Shown piece after piece: positions 1-8,696 of a stretch of 64,000 bases of DNA. This DNA comes from Paenibacillus sp. V4I7 (GTDB lineage: Bacteria > Bacillota > Bacilli > Paenibacillales > NBRC-103111): NCBI RefSeq assembly GCF_030817275.1, contig NZ_JAUSZD010000002.1, positions 1,984,001 to 2,048,000 on the forward strand. Direction: 5' to 3'. Every line of letters begins with the position of its first letter. Within the stretch, counting starts at the first letter, position 1. The translations under genes and the position numbers were made by a program. A model generated the notes under the pieces. The model did not search any database. It was not told where the DNA came from and saw nothing but the letters and a program-made list of their open reading frames with translations.

Positions 1-1
1 C

Positions 2-409
2 AATCAAGCAAAGGAAGCAATTGTATATACATTAAATCTTTATGATTGGATGAAGCAAACATTAGCGAAAGTCGAGTGTACCGATTTGAAATGGATAACT
101 CGCATAGGCGTAGGTGATGCACCTGAAACAGCGATAACAACAGGGGCTATTTGGGGAATCAAGTCCTCACTGCTTGGCTTTTCCATTCGCTATGTGAACT
201 TAACGGCGAAACCGCACATCGATGTTATTCCGCAATATAATGAGAAGCAATTTTCTACCGATTTTCGTTTTGCAGGACGGATCCGCGTATGGTTTGTAGT
301 AGTTGCAGGAGTACGTTTGATTAGTAGAGCGGCTAAAGTAAAGGGTGGTATTCGTACATGGATTCAAATAGCTCTGAAGACAAGGGCAAGAGTTAAAACG
401 GCTTCTTGA
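2..409 (+). CDS. ytfI: DUF2953-type protein, 3' part only (YtfI-like)
   Basis: The reading frame is open to the left edge, so only the C-terminal ~135 residues are visible and the start is outside the window. The sequence resembles the DUF2953 family: a basic C-terminal segment and a hydrophobic stretch (IRVWFVVVAGVRLI) near residues 75-90 of the visible part. In Bacillus, ytfI (DUF2953) lies directly upstream of ytfJ, and the next gene here is ytfJ, which supports the assignment. The function is not established; it is thought to be a membrane-associated, sporulation-linked protein. No catalytic motif is visible. Confidence 0.7.
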   Translation, partial: NQAKEAIVYTLNLYDWMKQTLAKVECTDLKWITRIGVGDAPETAITTGAIWGIKSSLLGFSIRYVNLTAKPHIDVIPQYNEKQFSTDFRFAGRIRVWFVVVAGVRLISRAAKVKGGIRTWIQIALKTRARVKTAS

Positions 410-473
410 AGTGTACATAACGATATTCCACTCAGGGCACTCTACAAATGAACCATTTTTGCTTTTTGACGTT

Positions 474-517
474 TGTGCTTCCGATGCCAGTTTATCTGGC
501 TAAAAACTCTAAGGAGG
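474..517 (+). repeat. Hairpin-SD repeat, single unit, upstream of ytfJ
   Basis: One diverged member of the window's hairpin repeat family: TGCTTCCGATGCC, then AGTTTATC-TGGC-TAAAAACT, then CTAAGGAGG, which is the ribosome binding site of ytfJ. The box and the ACTCTAAGGAGG end match the other copies closely. The hairpin arms pair imperfectly here (AGTTT with AAACT, then mismatches), so this copy is the most decayed. Confidence 0.7.
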
Positions 518-526
518 ATTACGATC

Positions 527-1024
527 ATGTCCGAACACCCGATTCAAGGCCTCATGAAAGTCGCCATGGAAAATATTAAAGAAATGGTCGACGTTAACAC
601 GATTGTTGGTGATCCTGTTGAAACACCGGATGGTAGTGTCATTATGCCGATATCCAAAGTAGGTTTTGGTTTTGCCGCAGGCGGCAGCGAATTCGTGACA
701 GATTCCGAAATTGAAATTGAAGGCGGCTCTGCAGGTAAAAGCGATGCGCTGAATGCAAAGGTTGCTCTTCCTTTCGGTGGTGGTAGCGGCGGCGGGGTAT
801 CCATTACACCTATTGCTTTCCTCGTCGTAGGCAAGAATGGCGTGAAGGTTGTTCCACTGGACAACCAAACACATATTCTAGAACGTCTCATTGACTCCGC
901 TCCGCAAGTGGTGGACAAAATCCAAAGCATGATCAAAGGCTTAGGAGCTAAGACACCTGCCAGTACTGTCGGCGCGAACGGAACAAATGTAACCAATATC
1001 GAGAATCAAAATTTCATTGTGTAG
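527..1024 (+). CDS. ytfJ: GerW family sporulation protein YtfJ
   Basis: A protein of 165 residues. The ATG at 527 follows AAGGAGG (511-517) at good spacing; a longer reading from 473 would put the RBS inside the gene. Family signatures are the N-terminal HPIQGLMKVAMENIKEMVD, the VIMPISKVGFGFAAGGSEF segment, and a glycine-rich loop (GGGSGGGVSITPIAFLVV) near residues 82-100. YtfJ/GerW is expressed in the forespore and needed for normal germination in Bacillus; this is family knowledge. It lies after a DUF2953 gene as in B. subtilis and its leader carries the hairpin repeat. A terminator follows. Confidence 0.92.
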   Translation: MSEHPIQGLMKVAMENIKEMVDVNTIVGDPVETPDGSVIMPISKVGFGFAAGGSEFVTDSEIEIEGGSAGKSDALNAKVALPFGGGSGGGVSITPIAFLVVGKNGVKVVPLDNQTHILERLIDSAPQVVDKIQSMIKGLGAKTPASTVGANGTNVTNIENQNFIV

Positions 1025-1042
1025 TAGATTGGCCTTCGTCTG

Positions 1043-1069
1043 AGCTGTCCTTTGTGGGCAGCTTTTTTC
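1043..1069 (+). terminator. Intrinsic terminator after ytfJ
   Basis: AGCTGTCC-TTTGT-GGGCAGCT followed by TTTTT, 19 bases after the ytfJ stop codon. Confidence 0.85.
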
Positions 1070-1082
1070 ATGTCGTAACCCC

Positions 1083-1600
1083 TTATAACAGATAACGGAT
1101 GTAGATATAAACATGGGCTAATGCCAGAGACACAAGGGTTATAGGTGCATCCACCTTCATAAATTCCAAATAACTAGCCTTTACCTTCTTTGGCGTCGAG
1201 TCCGGCAACGATAACATTAGGCGAAGCGCCAATAATTGTACCATTTCCTCCTAAACAAGCCCCTAAAGCAAGCGACCACCATATGATATTGCTAAGCTCC
1301 GAATCAACGGCAAGTCCAGGCCCCCCTCAGCCATGTCTTTAATTAAGGGGATCATTGTAGCAACGAATGGTTGCTGATGCAAGACCAGAACCCCAGAGAA
1401 TCAACAATGAAGCGATGGTCATGTCTCTTTCCGTCACATCCAGAGCTTTCATGGCTAGAGCTCTAATCAATCCTACCTTTTCGATATCGTGTTCCTTGAG
1501 ACCGAAAAGCATGAGCAAAGTTATAATGAGCGTATAAAATTACTATAAAAAAAGTAAGGCAACCCAAGTTAGCATGTTTCCTCCTCGCAGTAAGCTTTAG
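1083..1600 (-). pseudogene. Remnant of an ArsB/NhaD-type ion transporter gene
   Basis: No intact reading frame, but on the minus strand joined frames recover a clear transporter C-terminus. The pieces include FGLKEHDIEKVGLIRALAMK, then SLLILWGSGLASA, PFVATMIPLIKDMAE, the hallmark ACLGGNGTIIGASPNVIVAG, and YLEFMKVDAP. The end is YIYIRYLL with a stop at 1083-1085. At least three frameshifts or small deletions separate these pieces, one deletion removing the residues that normally precede PFVATM. The N-terminal half is gone. The family (ArsB/NhaD, ion transporter superfamily) exports anions or Na+ across the membrane. This explains the 800-base gap between ytfJ and dacB. Confidence 0.85.
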
Positions 1601-1639
1601 CTTGACCGACATTTTTGGTGAAAAATAGTTCATTTACCA

Positions 1640-1681
1640 GAAGAACCAAAAAAACGCAAAAAGAAGCCTGCAGTGGCAGGC
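1640..1681 (-). terminator. Minus-strand terminator left beside the pseudogene
   Basis: On the minus strand AGCCTGC-CACT-GCAGGCT is followed by TCTTTTTGCGTTTTTTT. No minus-strand gene now lies upstream of it, so it may be left from a gene lost together with the transporter. Confidence 0.55.
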
Positions 1682-1756
1682 TCCTCCGGTGATCTCCATA
1701 TGAAAGTATTTCTCATTATATGGACTGATTTCTGTTTTGTAAATAAGAAGACTTGG

Positions 1757-1784
1757 ACATATCCCCATTCCATAAGCATATACT
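1757..1784 (+). promoter_or_regulatory. Candidate sigma-E promoter of dacB-spmAB
   Basis: ACATATC (1757-1763), 13 bases, then CATATACT (1777-1784). It resembles the sigma-E pattern (KMATATT, 13-15 bases, CATACAMT) with 5/7 and 7/8 matches. In B. subtilis dacB is transcribed by sigma-E, so position and type agree. Confidence 0.5.
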
Positions 1785-1841
1785 TGTACAAAGTTTTGTC
1801 TAGTCAAAAAGGTACAAGTTCTTTTGTTTAGGGGGAAAACG

Positions 1842-3035
1842 ATGAAGATAAGAGTCAGGTTGATCCTAGTATGGAGTGCAATCATTAGTTTACTGTGGGC
1901 ACCATTTGGACAAGTGGAGGCAGCACCGCCTGGCATCCATACGAATGCTGTGGGTGCTTCCCTTATTGATGTGGAGTCAGGCCGTATCCTTTATAGTGAA
2001 AAAGGGGACACGCCTATGCGAATAGCCAGCTTGACCAAAATTATGACCGCTATTATTGCGATTGAAGAAGGTAAATTGACGGATAAAGTCAAGGTTAGTA
2101 AAAATGCGTTTGGCAAAGAAGGTTCTTCCATTTATCTGAAGCTTGGCGAAGAAATGCGTCTACACGACATGCTGTATGGTCTGATGATGCGCTCCGGAAA
2201 TGATGCAGCAACCGCGATCGCCGAGCATATAGGAGGAAGTGTAGAAGGCTTCGTCTATTTGATGAATGAGAAGGCGAAGATGCTCGGTATGGAGCATTCG
2301 CATTTCACGAATCCCTCGGGCCTCGATGAGGGAGAAGGTCATCGCTCCAGTCCGAACGATATGGCTAAGCTGACGGCTTATGCGCTCAAAAATTCCGTAT
2401 TTCAAGACATTGTTTCCACGAAAATCAAGAAAGTGCCGAACCCGAATGAAGCTTGGGATTATTCATGGCTTAACAAGAATAAGATGCTGTCTCTCTTTGA
2501 AGGTGCTGACGGTGTGAAAACGGGGTATACGAAGCTTGCCAAGCGCTGTTTGGTCTCATCAGCCACCAGAGACGGCCAGCATCTCGCGGTTGTTACGCTC
2601 AATGATCCGGATGATTGGGGGGATCATGCTCGGTTGCTTCAATATGGTTTTAAATATTATCCGTTACAAACAATTGTCAAGAAGGGGGATGCCGTGGAGG
2701 GCACTCCTTGGGTCGTGGGGAGGACGTTCTCCTATCCATTAGCTGAAGGTGAAGCTGCGCAACTGACTCGGAAAGTAACACTAGTCGATCCTGCATCTAT
2801 GGAATACCGGTTAGCAGAACGAGGGACGCTGCAGTTTTCACTCAACCAGAAGTCAATTCAAACAGTACCTATCTATGATTCAACAAGTCCGTTACTGCAA
2901 ACCACCAGTCAATCCACATTCTCCTTTAAAGAAGGTAATGCGTATCAGGAAACATGGCTTTCACACTACGGATACATCTGCAGATTGCTAGTACAGAGCT
3001 TGTTTACAGTCTCGGAATCACAATGGGCGGATTAA
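1842..3035 (+). CDS. dacB: D-alanyl-D-alanine carboxypeptidase (sporulation PBP5*, DacB)
   Basis: A protein of 397 residues. The ATG at 1842 follows TTAGGGGGAAAAC; a TTG at 1824 is further upstream but lies before the RBS. A signal peptide spans about residues 1-28. The peptidase S11 motifs are all present: SLTK with Ser63 and Lys66, SGN at 118-120, and KTG at 226-228. The enzyme trims D-Ala from peptidoglycan stem peptides and in Bacillus lowers cross-linking of the spore cortex. The downstream pair spmA-spmB reproduces the B. subtilis dacB-spmA-spmB operon, which is why dacB is preferred over dacF or dacA. The last ~40 residues are weakly recognisable and may form the membrane-binding tail. 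Confidence 0.88.
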   Translation: MKIRVRLILVWSAIISLLWAPFGQVEAAPPGIHTNAVGASLIDVESGRILYSEKGDTPMRIASLTKIMTAIIAIEEGKLTDKVKVSKNAFGKEGSSIYLKLGEEMRLHDMLYGLMMRSGNDAATAIAEHIGGSVEGFVYLMNEKAKMLGMEHSHFTNPSGLDEGEGHRSSPNDMAKLTAYALKNSVFQDIVSTKIKKVPNPNEAWDYSWLNKNKMLSLFEGADGVKTGYTKLAKRCLVSSATRDGQHLAVVTLNDPDDWGDHARLLQYGFKYYPLQTIVKKGDAVEGTPWVVGRTFSYPLAEGEAAQLTRKVTLVDPASMEYRLAERGTLQFSLNQKSIQTVPIYDSTSPLLQTTSQSTFSFKEGNAYQETWLSHYGYICRLLVQSLFTVSESQWAD

Positions 3036-3043
3036 AATAAACT

Positions 3044-3087
3044 TATGCTTACGATGCCAGTTTTGCTAAAGCAAAACTCTTAGGAGG
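3044..3087 (+). repeat. Hairpin-SD repeat, single unit, upstream of spmA
   Basis: The cleanest single unit. ATGCTTACGATGCC leads into AGTTTTGC-TAAA-GCAAAACT (3059-3078, perfect 8-bp stem) and then CTTAGGAGG, the spmA ribosome binding site. It sits in the 61 bases between the dacB stop and the spmA start. Confidence 0.85.
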
Positions 3088-3096
3088 CCATTCGAT

Positions 3097-3696
3097 ATGG
3101 TGAATTGGATTTGGCTGTTTTTTATTGTCGCTGGGTTCGGCGTGGCGGCATTTAATGGGAATGTGGAAACTGTCACACAAGCAGCTTTCGACGGTGCTAA
3201 GAGCGGAGTAACAGTCTGCTTTGGATTAATTAGTGTGCTGGTCTTTTGGATGGGAATGATGCGGATAGCTGAAGACGCTGGTATTCTTAGCAAACTTGCG
3301 AGATTATTGCAGCCGGCAGTTCGTTTCTTATTCCCTAGTGTTCCTAAGAATCATCCAGCCATCGGCTACATCATGTCCAACATGAGTGCCAATATCCTTG
3401 GTCTTGGGAACGCGGCTACACCAATGGGAATTAAGGCGATGCAAGAGCTGCAGAAGTTGAATCCCGATAAAGACACTGCTAGCACCGCTATGTGTACCCT
3501 TTTAGCCCTTAACACATCAAGCATTACACTTATTCCGACGACGTTAATTGCCATTCGTATGAATTACAATTCTTTAAATCCTGCGGAAATCGTTGGCACA
3601 ACGCTAATTGCCACTGTCATTTCGACGGCCGCGGCTATTTTTGTGGATCGATGGTATCGAAGGTCGCGCTCACCCATCCCTCCTTTGAAAGGATGA
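3097..3696 (+). CDS. spmA: Spore maturation protein A
   Basis: A membrane protein of 199 residues with about five hydrophobic segments, starting at ATG 3097 just after AGGAGG. The nucleoside-recognition (Gate) domain is recognisable by NHPAIGYIMSNMSANILGLG and GNAATPMGIKAMQELQ. SpmA works with SpmB; in Bacillus the pair is needed for spore dehydration and heat resistance. The transported substrate is unproven. spmB starts 7 bases after this stop, so the two are translated as a unit, and dacB lies upstream. Confidence 0.94.
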   Translation: MVNWIWLFFIVAGFGVAAFNGNVETVTQAAFDGAKSGVTVCFGLISVLVFWMGMMRIAEDAGILSKLARLLQPAVRFLFPSVPKNHPAIGYIMSNMSANILGLGNAATPMGIKAMQELQKLNPDKDTASTAMCTLLALNTSSITLIPTTLIAIRMNYNSLNPAEIVGTTLIATVISTAAAIFVDRWYRRSRSPIPPLKG

Positions 3697-3702
3697 TTAC
3701 GA

Positions 3703-4236
3703 ATGTATGCCTTCGTTTCGCTGATTTCTGCATGGGCTATCCCAATCATGATCGTCTTCATTCCTTTATTCGCGGCGTATCGAAAGGTGCCCGTTTACGA
3801 ATCGTTTGTTGACGGAGCTAAAGAAGGCTTTGATACAGCTATCAAAATCATCCCCCATCTCGTAGGTATGATGGTAGCCATATCTGTCTTCCGTGCCTCC
3901 GGTGCGATGGATTTAGTAATCGGCTGGATGCGACCATTCTTTGAAAGTATAGGGGTTCCAACCGAAGTACTGCCATTGGCCATTTTACGTCCGATTACTG
4001 GAGCGGGTTCGCTTGCTTTTACCACGGATCTTATCGAGCAGTTTGGCCCAGATTCTATGATTGGCCGCATTGCTTCGACGGTTCAAGGGAGTACGGATAC
4101 GACTTTATATGTGATTACGGTTTATTTCGGTGCTATCGGCATACGGAAGGCTGGTTATGCGTTAAAAGTTGGGCTTATCTCTGACTTAGTCGGCTTTGTT
4201 GCATCCATCATTATCTGCTTTTTGGTATTTGCATAG
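3703..4236 (+). CDS. spmB: Spore maturation protein B
   Basis: A membrane protein of 177 residues, the usual length for SpmB, with Gate-domain signature LRPITGAGSLAFTTDLIEQF and GPDSMIGRIASTVQGSTDTT. It partners SpmA in spore core dehydration. The ATG at 3703 sits after AAAGGATGATTACG, only 7 bases past spmA. The gene is followed by a ~100-base gap before rluB. Confidence 0.94.
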   Translation: MYAFVSLISAWAIPIMIVFIPLFAAYRKVPVYESFVDGAKEGFDTAIKIIPHLVGMMVAISVFRASGAMDLVIGWMRPFFESIGVPTEVLPLAILRPITGAGSLAFTTDLIEQFGPDSMIGRIASTVQGSTDTTLYVITVYFGAIGIRKAGYALKVGLISDLVGFVASIIICFLVFA

Positions 4237-4342
4237 AATGTCTATTCTATCGTGCCTACATGTCTTAGACGTTATCAAAATGCCTTCGCTCTTGAGATTT
4301 ACATGGAACTCCGTTATCATTAGCTTGAGGTGAAAGCGGATC

Positions 4343-5089
4343 ATGGAAAGACTGCAAAAAGTATTAGCCGAAGCGGGGATCGCATCCCGTCGGAAATGTG
4401 AAGAAATTATCACAGCGGGACGTGTTCAAGTGAACGGTGAAGTCGTCACCACGCTTGGCGTGAAAGTAAACACGGAAGAAGATGAAATTAGAGTTGATGG
4501 ACGTGCGATTGGTCAACAAAAGAAGATCTATGTGATTTTGAATAAGCCCAAGGGTGTTATTACAAGTGCTACGGACCCAGAGGGACGTAAAGTAGTAACG
4601 GACTTCTTACCTGGGATTAGAGAACGCGTTTATCCGGTCGGACGATTGGATTATGATACGGAAGGGTTGCTCCTTCTGACGAACGACGGTGAATTTGCAC
4701 ATTTACTCACGCATCCCAAACATCACGTGCCCAAAACCTATCAAGCCACTGTCAAAGGGGTACCGCACGGAACGTTATTAGACAAGCTAAAAACGGGCAT
4801 ACAGTTAGAGGATGGCATGACGGCCCCGGCCGAAGTTGAATATGCGGATGTGAATATGGATAAGAATGAGTCCATCATTCAAATTACGATCTATGAGGGC
4901 AGGAATCGACAAGTTAGACGTATGTTTGAGGCAATCTCCTTTCCAGTGATCAAATTAAAACGAATTAAATTCGGTCCAATCTTTTTAACTGGCCTGCCAA
5001 GAGCCAAGTATCGTCACTTGACGCCAAAAGAGGTTGAGGAGCTTAGGAACGAGGCTCTCAAGACACATAACGTTCAAAAAGGCCAATAA
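4343..5089 (+). CDS. rluB: 23S rRNA pseudouridine synthase RluB family
   Basis: A protein of 248 residues. An S4-like RNA-binding domain (LQKVLAEAGIASRRKCEEII, about residues 3-60) precedes the RsuA/RluB catalytic domain. The catalytic Asp lies in GRLDYDTEGLLLLTNDG, near residue 105, and YEGRNRQVRRMFEA is the conserved C-terminal motif. It isomerises uridine in helix 89 or nearby of 23S rRNA. In B. subtilis the homologue (ypuL) also lies between spmB and resA. RBS is GAGGTGAAAG. The terminator stem begins over the stop codon. Confidence 0.93.
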   Translation: MERLQKVLAEAGIASRRKCEEIITAGRVQVNGEVVTTLGVKVNTEEDEIRVDGRAIGQQKKIYVILNKPKGVITSATDPEGRKVVTDFLPGIRERVYPVGRLDYDTEGLLLLTNDGEFAHLLTHPKHHVPKTYQATVKGVPHGTLLDKLKTGIQLEDGMTAPAEVEYADVNMDKNESIIQITIYEGRNRQVRRMFEAISFPVIKLKRIKFGPIFLTGLPRAKYRHLTPKEVEELRNEALKTHNVQKGQ

Positions 5090-5106
5090 GAATTGGCCTT
5101 CTTTTC
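5079..5106 (+). terminator. Intrinsic terminator overlapping the rluB stop
   Basis: AAGGCCAA-TAAGAA-TTGGCCTT followed by CTTTT. The stop codon of rluB lies in the loop. Confidence 0.85.
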
Positions 5107-5172
5107 GTTATAATATAAGGTATAAACCTATGTGAAAAAACTAACATTGTCAAAAAGCGAAGGTGATTATAC

Positions 5173-5706
5173 GTGGGTCCAAATAAGAAATGGGTACAGA
5201 TTGGGATTTTTGCGGTCGTGCTTATTATTGGCGTGTTTACCATTATTACGAATTTGTCAGCTTCTGACAACAAGAAGTACCCCCAGCAAGGAGATAAGGC
5301 GACGAATTTCTCCTTAGTCGGATTAGATGGTAAAACGCATGAATTATCGGATTATAAAGGAAAACCGGTTTTGATTAATTTTTGGGGAACCTTTTGTCCG
5401 CCGTGCAAAGAAGAAATGCCTGCTCTCCAAAGGCAATATGATAAATGGAGCAAAGAAGGCGTGGTTTTCTTAGAGGTTAACGTTGATAAGAATAAAGTAA
5501 CGGTTCAAAGCTTCATGGATCAGTATAAGCTGAATATGCCTGTGCTACTGGATGCCAAAGAAGTCGTACGTAAGCAGTATGGCGTCATGGATTATCCGAC
5601 AACCTACTTTATTGGAGCAGACGGCAAAGTGAGTGTCAAAAAAATCGGTCAGATGACAGAGTCTTTTATCGATGAATCGATCGCTAAGTTGGTTGACAAA
5701 TCTTAA
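5173..5706 (+). CDS. resA: Thiol-disulfide oxidoreductase ResA
   Basis: A protein of 177 residues. The GTG at 5173 follows GAAGGTGATTATAC. An uncleaved signal anchor (about residues 7-27) leads to a thioredoxin-like domain on the outer face of the membrane. The active site is WGTFCPPCKEEMPAL, with the CxxC pair near residues 75-78; cis-Pro is in MDYPTTYFIG. ResA reduces the haem-binding cysteines of apocytochrome c before haem attachment by ResBC. It opens the res cluster. Confidence 0.93.
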   Translation: MGPNKKWVQIGIFAVVLIIGVFTIITNLSASDNKKYPQQGDKATNFSLVGLDGKTHELSDYKGKPVLINFWGTFCPPCKEEMPALQRQYDKWSKEGVVFLEVNVDKNKVTVQSFMDQYKLNMPVLLDAKEVVRKQYGVMDYPTTYFIGADGKVSVKKIGQMTESFIDESIAKLVDKS

Positions 5707-5741
5707 AATGAACGAATGCTTAAAGTTTTCAGGAGGTCATC

Positions 5742-7403
5742 ATGTTCTACAACACCAAATGCGATTGCGGGCACCAGAATCCCACAGGTACAACGCTTTG
5801 TGAATCTTGTGGTAATCCGCTGATTGACACGGAGGGCAGAGATATACTGGAAATGCGATACGATGGTATGGCCCGTCGATCTCAGAAATCGGACCCTTCT
5901 TTGCTGGATAAAGTCTGGAATTTCTTTTCCTCGGTTAAAATAGCGGTATGGATCATTATTTGGACGGTCGTCGCATCTGCTGTAGGCACTATTTTTCCAC
6001 AAGAGAATACGTTCTTAGATATGGATCCTGCCCAGTATTATTCTCAAAACTATGGTACACTGGGAACCATTTATCACTTTCTGGGCTTCTCACACACGTT
6101 TAGTTCATGGTGGTTCATCACGCTGCTATTCATGATAGGAACATCTCTAGTCATTTGCAGTTTGGATCGGGTGCTGCCATTATATCGCGCACTATCTAAG
6201 CAGCAAATACGAAAGCACTTGAATTTTCTCACGAGACAGAAAGTGACGCTTGTCGCTGAATTGCCTCCGGGAACTGATGAGGAAGCATGGACAAATAAGC
6301 TTGGCGATCTTTTGCGTAAAAAAAATTACCGTGTACATACAGATGGAACAGCGCTTCTAGCTGAGAAATACCGTTTTAGCCGCTGGGGTCCCTATATCAA
6401 TCATATTGGTCTCATTATTTTTCTGATCGGTGTGTTAATGAGAAGCATACCAGGCTGGCATATGGATGAGTACATGGGTATTCTGGAAGGGGAAACCAAG
6501 GCAATTCCTCATACTTCCTATTTCATCAAAAATGAAAAGTTCACCTTGGAGCTGTATGACGAGAAAGATGTGCCAGAAAGTATTAAGGCTAAGGGACAAA
6601 TTGTCCCGAAAACCTATGAAACTCAGGCAGTTTTGTATCATTGTTCTGCGAATTGTGATGATTCATCCAAAGAACCTGTACTTACAGAAGTTCATAAAGA
6701 TAACATCATCGTGAATCATCCACTTGATTACAAAGGCCTTCAAGCTTATCAATTCGATTATAAATCTACACCAATGCTCATCTCCGTAAAGCCTACACTT
6801 AGCAATCCTACAACAGGTGAGTCTTATGGAAGCTTTGATTTGCCGATGAATAATCCTAAGGATGAATATCAAGTAGGTCCTTACAAGCTGACGCTGAAAG
6901 GGTATTTCCCTGAGTTTGGTCTTGAAAAGGGACAGCCCATCAGCAAGTCGAATGAGCCCAAGGCACCTGCATTTATATTTAGCATCACAGGTCCCGATCT
7001 AGCCGCTAACGGTGTACCTTACCTGTACTTCCCAAGACAAATTGATAAAGAAACCTTCTCGCAAGATACAATTAACGGCCCAATAAGCCAAAAGCTGAAG
7101 CTTGCTGTCGGGTCCATGGAAGGTGTTCAATTTGCCAATTATACAACCTATCTGAACATTCGCGTAGACAAGGCTATGCCGTATATCTGGGTAGGATCTG
7201 CGATATTCATGATTGGTGTGATTATGGGCTTCTATTGGCAGCATCGCCGCATCTGGATTCGAATTGATAGCGGGAAGCTAACTTTAGGCGGTCATACGAA
7301 TAAGAACTGGTTTGGACTCCGTAATGAAGTGGCAGCAGCACTCAAGAAGAACAATATGGAAGTTTCAGCGAAATCATTAGATATTGGAGGGGACCAGGGG
7401 TGA
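5742..7403 (+). CDS. resB: Cytochrome c biogenesis protein ResB with N-terminal zinc ribbon
   Basis: A protein of 553 residues, start ATG 5742 after CAGGAGGTCATC. Transmembrane segments flank a large extracytoplasmic domain, as in ResB/Ccs1. WIIIWTVVASAVGTIFPQEN is the typical first helix, and RWGPYINHIGLIIFLIGVL and the C-terminal YIWVGSAIFMIGVIMGFYW follow. ResB and ResC together carry haem to apocytochrome c. The first ~25 residues form a four-cysteine ribbon (Cys7, Cys9, Cys20, Cys23), which the basic family fold does not need. The stop overlaps the resC start. Confidence 0.92.
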   Translation: MFYNTKCDCGHQNPTGTTLCESCGNPLIDTEGRDILEMRYDGMARRSQKSDPSLLDKVWNFFSSVKIAVWIIIWTVVASAVGTIFPQENTFLDMDPAQYYSQNYGTLGTIYHFLGFSHTFSSWWFITLLFMIGTSLVICSLDRVLPLYRALSKQQIRKHLNFLTRQKVTLVAELPPGTDEEAWTNKLGDLLRKKNYRVHTDGTALLAEKYRFSRWGPYINHIGLIIFLIGVLMRSIPGWHMDEYMGILEGETKAIPHTSYFIKNEKFTLELYDEKDVPESIKAKGQIVPKTYETQAVLYHCSANCDDSSKEPVLTEVHKDNIIVNHPLDYKGLQAYQFDYKSTPMLISVKPTLSNPTTGESYGSFDLPMNNPKDEYQVGPYKLTLKGYFPEFGLEKGQPISKSNEPKAPAFIFSITGPDLAANGVPYLYFPRQIDKETFSQDTINGPISQKLKLAVGSMEGVQFANYTTYLNIRVDKAMPYIWVGSAIFMIGVIMGFYWQHRRIWIRIDSGKLTLGGHTNKNWFGLRNEVAAALKKNNMEVSAKSLDIGGDQG

Positions 7404-8659
7404 ATGTTAACTCACTGAGCAGCACCTTTTTACTTATAGCTTTTTTCGTTTACCTTGCTGCATTTTTATTGTTTGTCCTCTCGATAACCGGAAGGAAATG
7501 GAGCAATAGGGACCCTGAACAACATACGAAGCGATGGGGCTTTGTTGCTTTCCTTGCTTCACTAGTTGGATTTGCGTGTCACGTGACTTTCTTTTTTACC
7601 AGATGGGCGGAAGGTAATCATATCCCAACATCGAATATGTACGAATTCATGACCTTTCTAGGTATGATGATCATGTTTGCCTTCTTGATTGTGTATCTCA
7701 TTTATCGCACACCTGTCCTTGGTGTATTCGCATTGCCCATTGGCTTTATCATCATTGCGTATGCTTCTGTTTTCCCTAGTGAAATACAACCCTTAATTCC
7801 TGCGTTGCAAAGTTACTGGCTCAAGATTCATGTAACAACCGCAGCTGCAGGAGAAGCTTTCTTCGGAGTCGGCTTTGCCGGCGGACTGATGTATCTGCTG
7901 CGTGCTGTCGATTACAAAGGAACATCCAAAGTGGATAAGCGTGAACAAAGAGGCGTGGAGCTTACACTTTTTTTCATCCTGATGTTAATCGCCTTCATTG
8001 CTTCGATCTTTACATTTAATGGTTCTGGCTATAAAGCCGTTTTCTCCAAAGAAGTCATCGTGACCAATACACAAGGTCAACAAGAAACGAGCATTCATAA
8101 CGAAACTTATGTATTACCTCCAATTGTTAAGCCATATGATACACAGGTTGTGGAGATGAAGCCATTCTTGGGTATGTCAGAGCCTTTATTCACAGCTCCC
8201 TCCTGGATGGAAGGTGCAAGCGCAGGTCGTAAGTTGAATACGGTCATTTGGTCGATACTTGGAGGTCTTCTGCTCTATGGACTCGCACGTGTAGTTGCGC
8301 GTAAGCCATTAGGAGCAGCGATTGGACCCATCGTCAAAGGAATGGACCCAGAAGATCTGGATGAAATCAGCTATCGTGCCATTGCGATCGGCTATCCGAT
8401 TTTCACCTTAGGCGCATTGATTTTTGCGATGATATGGGCTCAAGAAGCATGGGGTCGTTTCTGGGGTTGGGATCCCAAAGAAGTTTGGGCTTTAATTACT
8501 TGGTTATTTTATGCGGTGTTTTTACATCTTCGTCTCTCCAAGGGCTGGCAAGGTAAGAAATCAGCTTGGTTGACTGTTATTGGATTTATTGTTGTTATGT
8601 TTACGTTAGTTGGTGTGAACCTTGTCATTGCAGGTCTTCACTCCTATGCAGGTGTATAA
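7400..8659 (+). CDS. resC: Cytochrome c haem lyase subunit ResC (CcsA/CcsB family)
   Basis: A multi-spanning protein of 419 residues with the haem-handling WWD motif AWGRFWGWDPKEVWALITW near residues 350-370. Conserved histidines occur in the flanking helices (for example HVTTAAAGEAFFGVGFAGG and AGLHSYAGV). The start GTG at 7400 overlaps the last codons of resB, a translational coupling also seen in other Res operons. With ResB it forms the system II cytochrome c synthase. Confidence 0.93.
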   Translation: MNVNSLSSTFLLIAFFVYLAAFLLFVLSITGRKWSNRDPEQHTKRWGFVAFLASLVGFACHVTFFFTRWAEGNHIPTSNMYEFMTFLGMMIMFAFLIVYLIYRTPVLGVFALPIGFIIIAYASVFPSEIQPLIPALQSYWLKIHVTTAAAGEAFFGVGFAGGLMYLLRAVDYKGTSKVDKREQRGVELTLFFILMLIAFIASIFTFNGSGYKAVFSKEVIVTNTQGQQETSIHNETYVLPPIVKPYDTQVVEMKPFLGMSEPLFTAPSWMEGASAGRKLNTVIWSILGGLLLYGLARVVARKPLGAAIGPIVKGMDPEDLDEISYRAIAIGYPIFTLGALIFAMIWAQEAWGRFWGWDPKEVWALITWLFYAVFLHLRLSKGWQGKKSAWLTVIGFIVVMFTLVGVNLVIAGLHSYAGV

Positions 8660-8696
8660 ATCATTCGAACATTATTAGATAAGGATGTGAAGCTCC

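Noticed and set aside
509..996. Long minus-strand frames opposite ytfJ
   Set aside because: They mirror the codon pattern of a well-supported gene, lack an RBS and show no family features.
5713..5736. ATGCTTAAAGTTTTCAGGAGG before resB as a further hairpin-repeat copy
   Set aside because: It has parts of the box, one arm and the SD, but no second arm, so I could not tell a remnant from chance.
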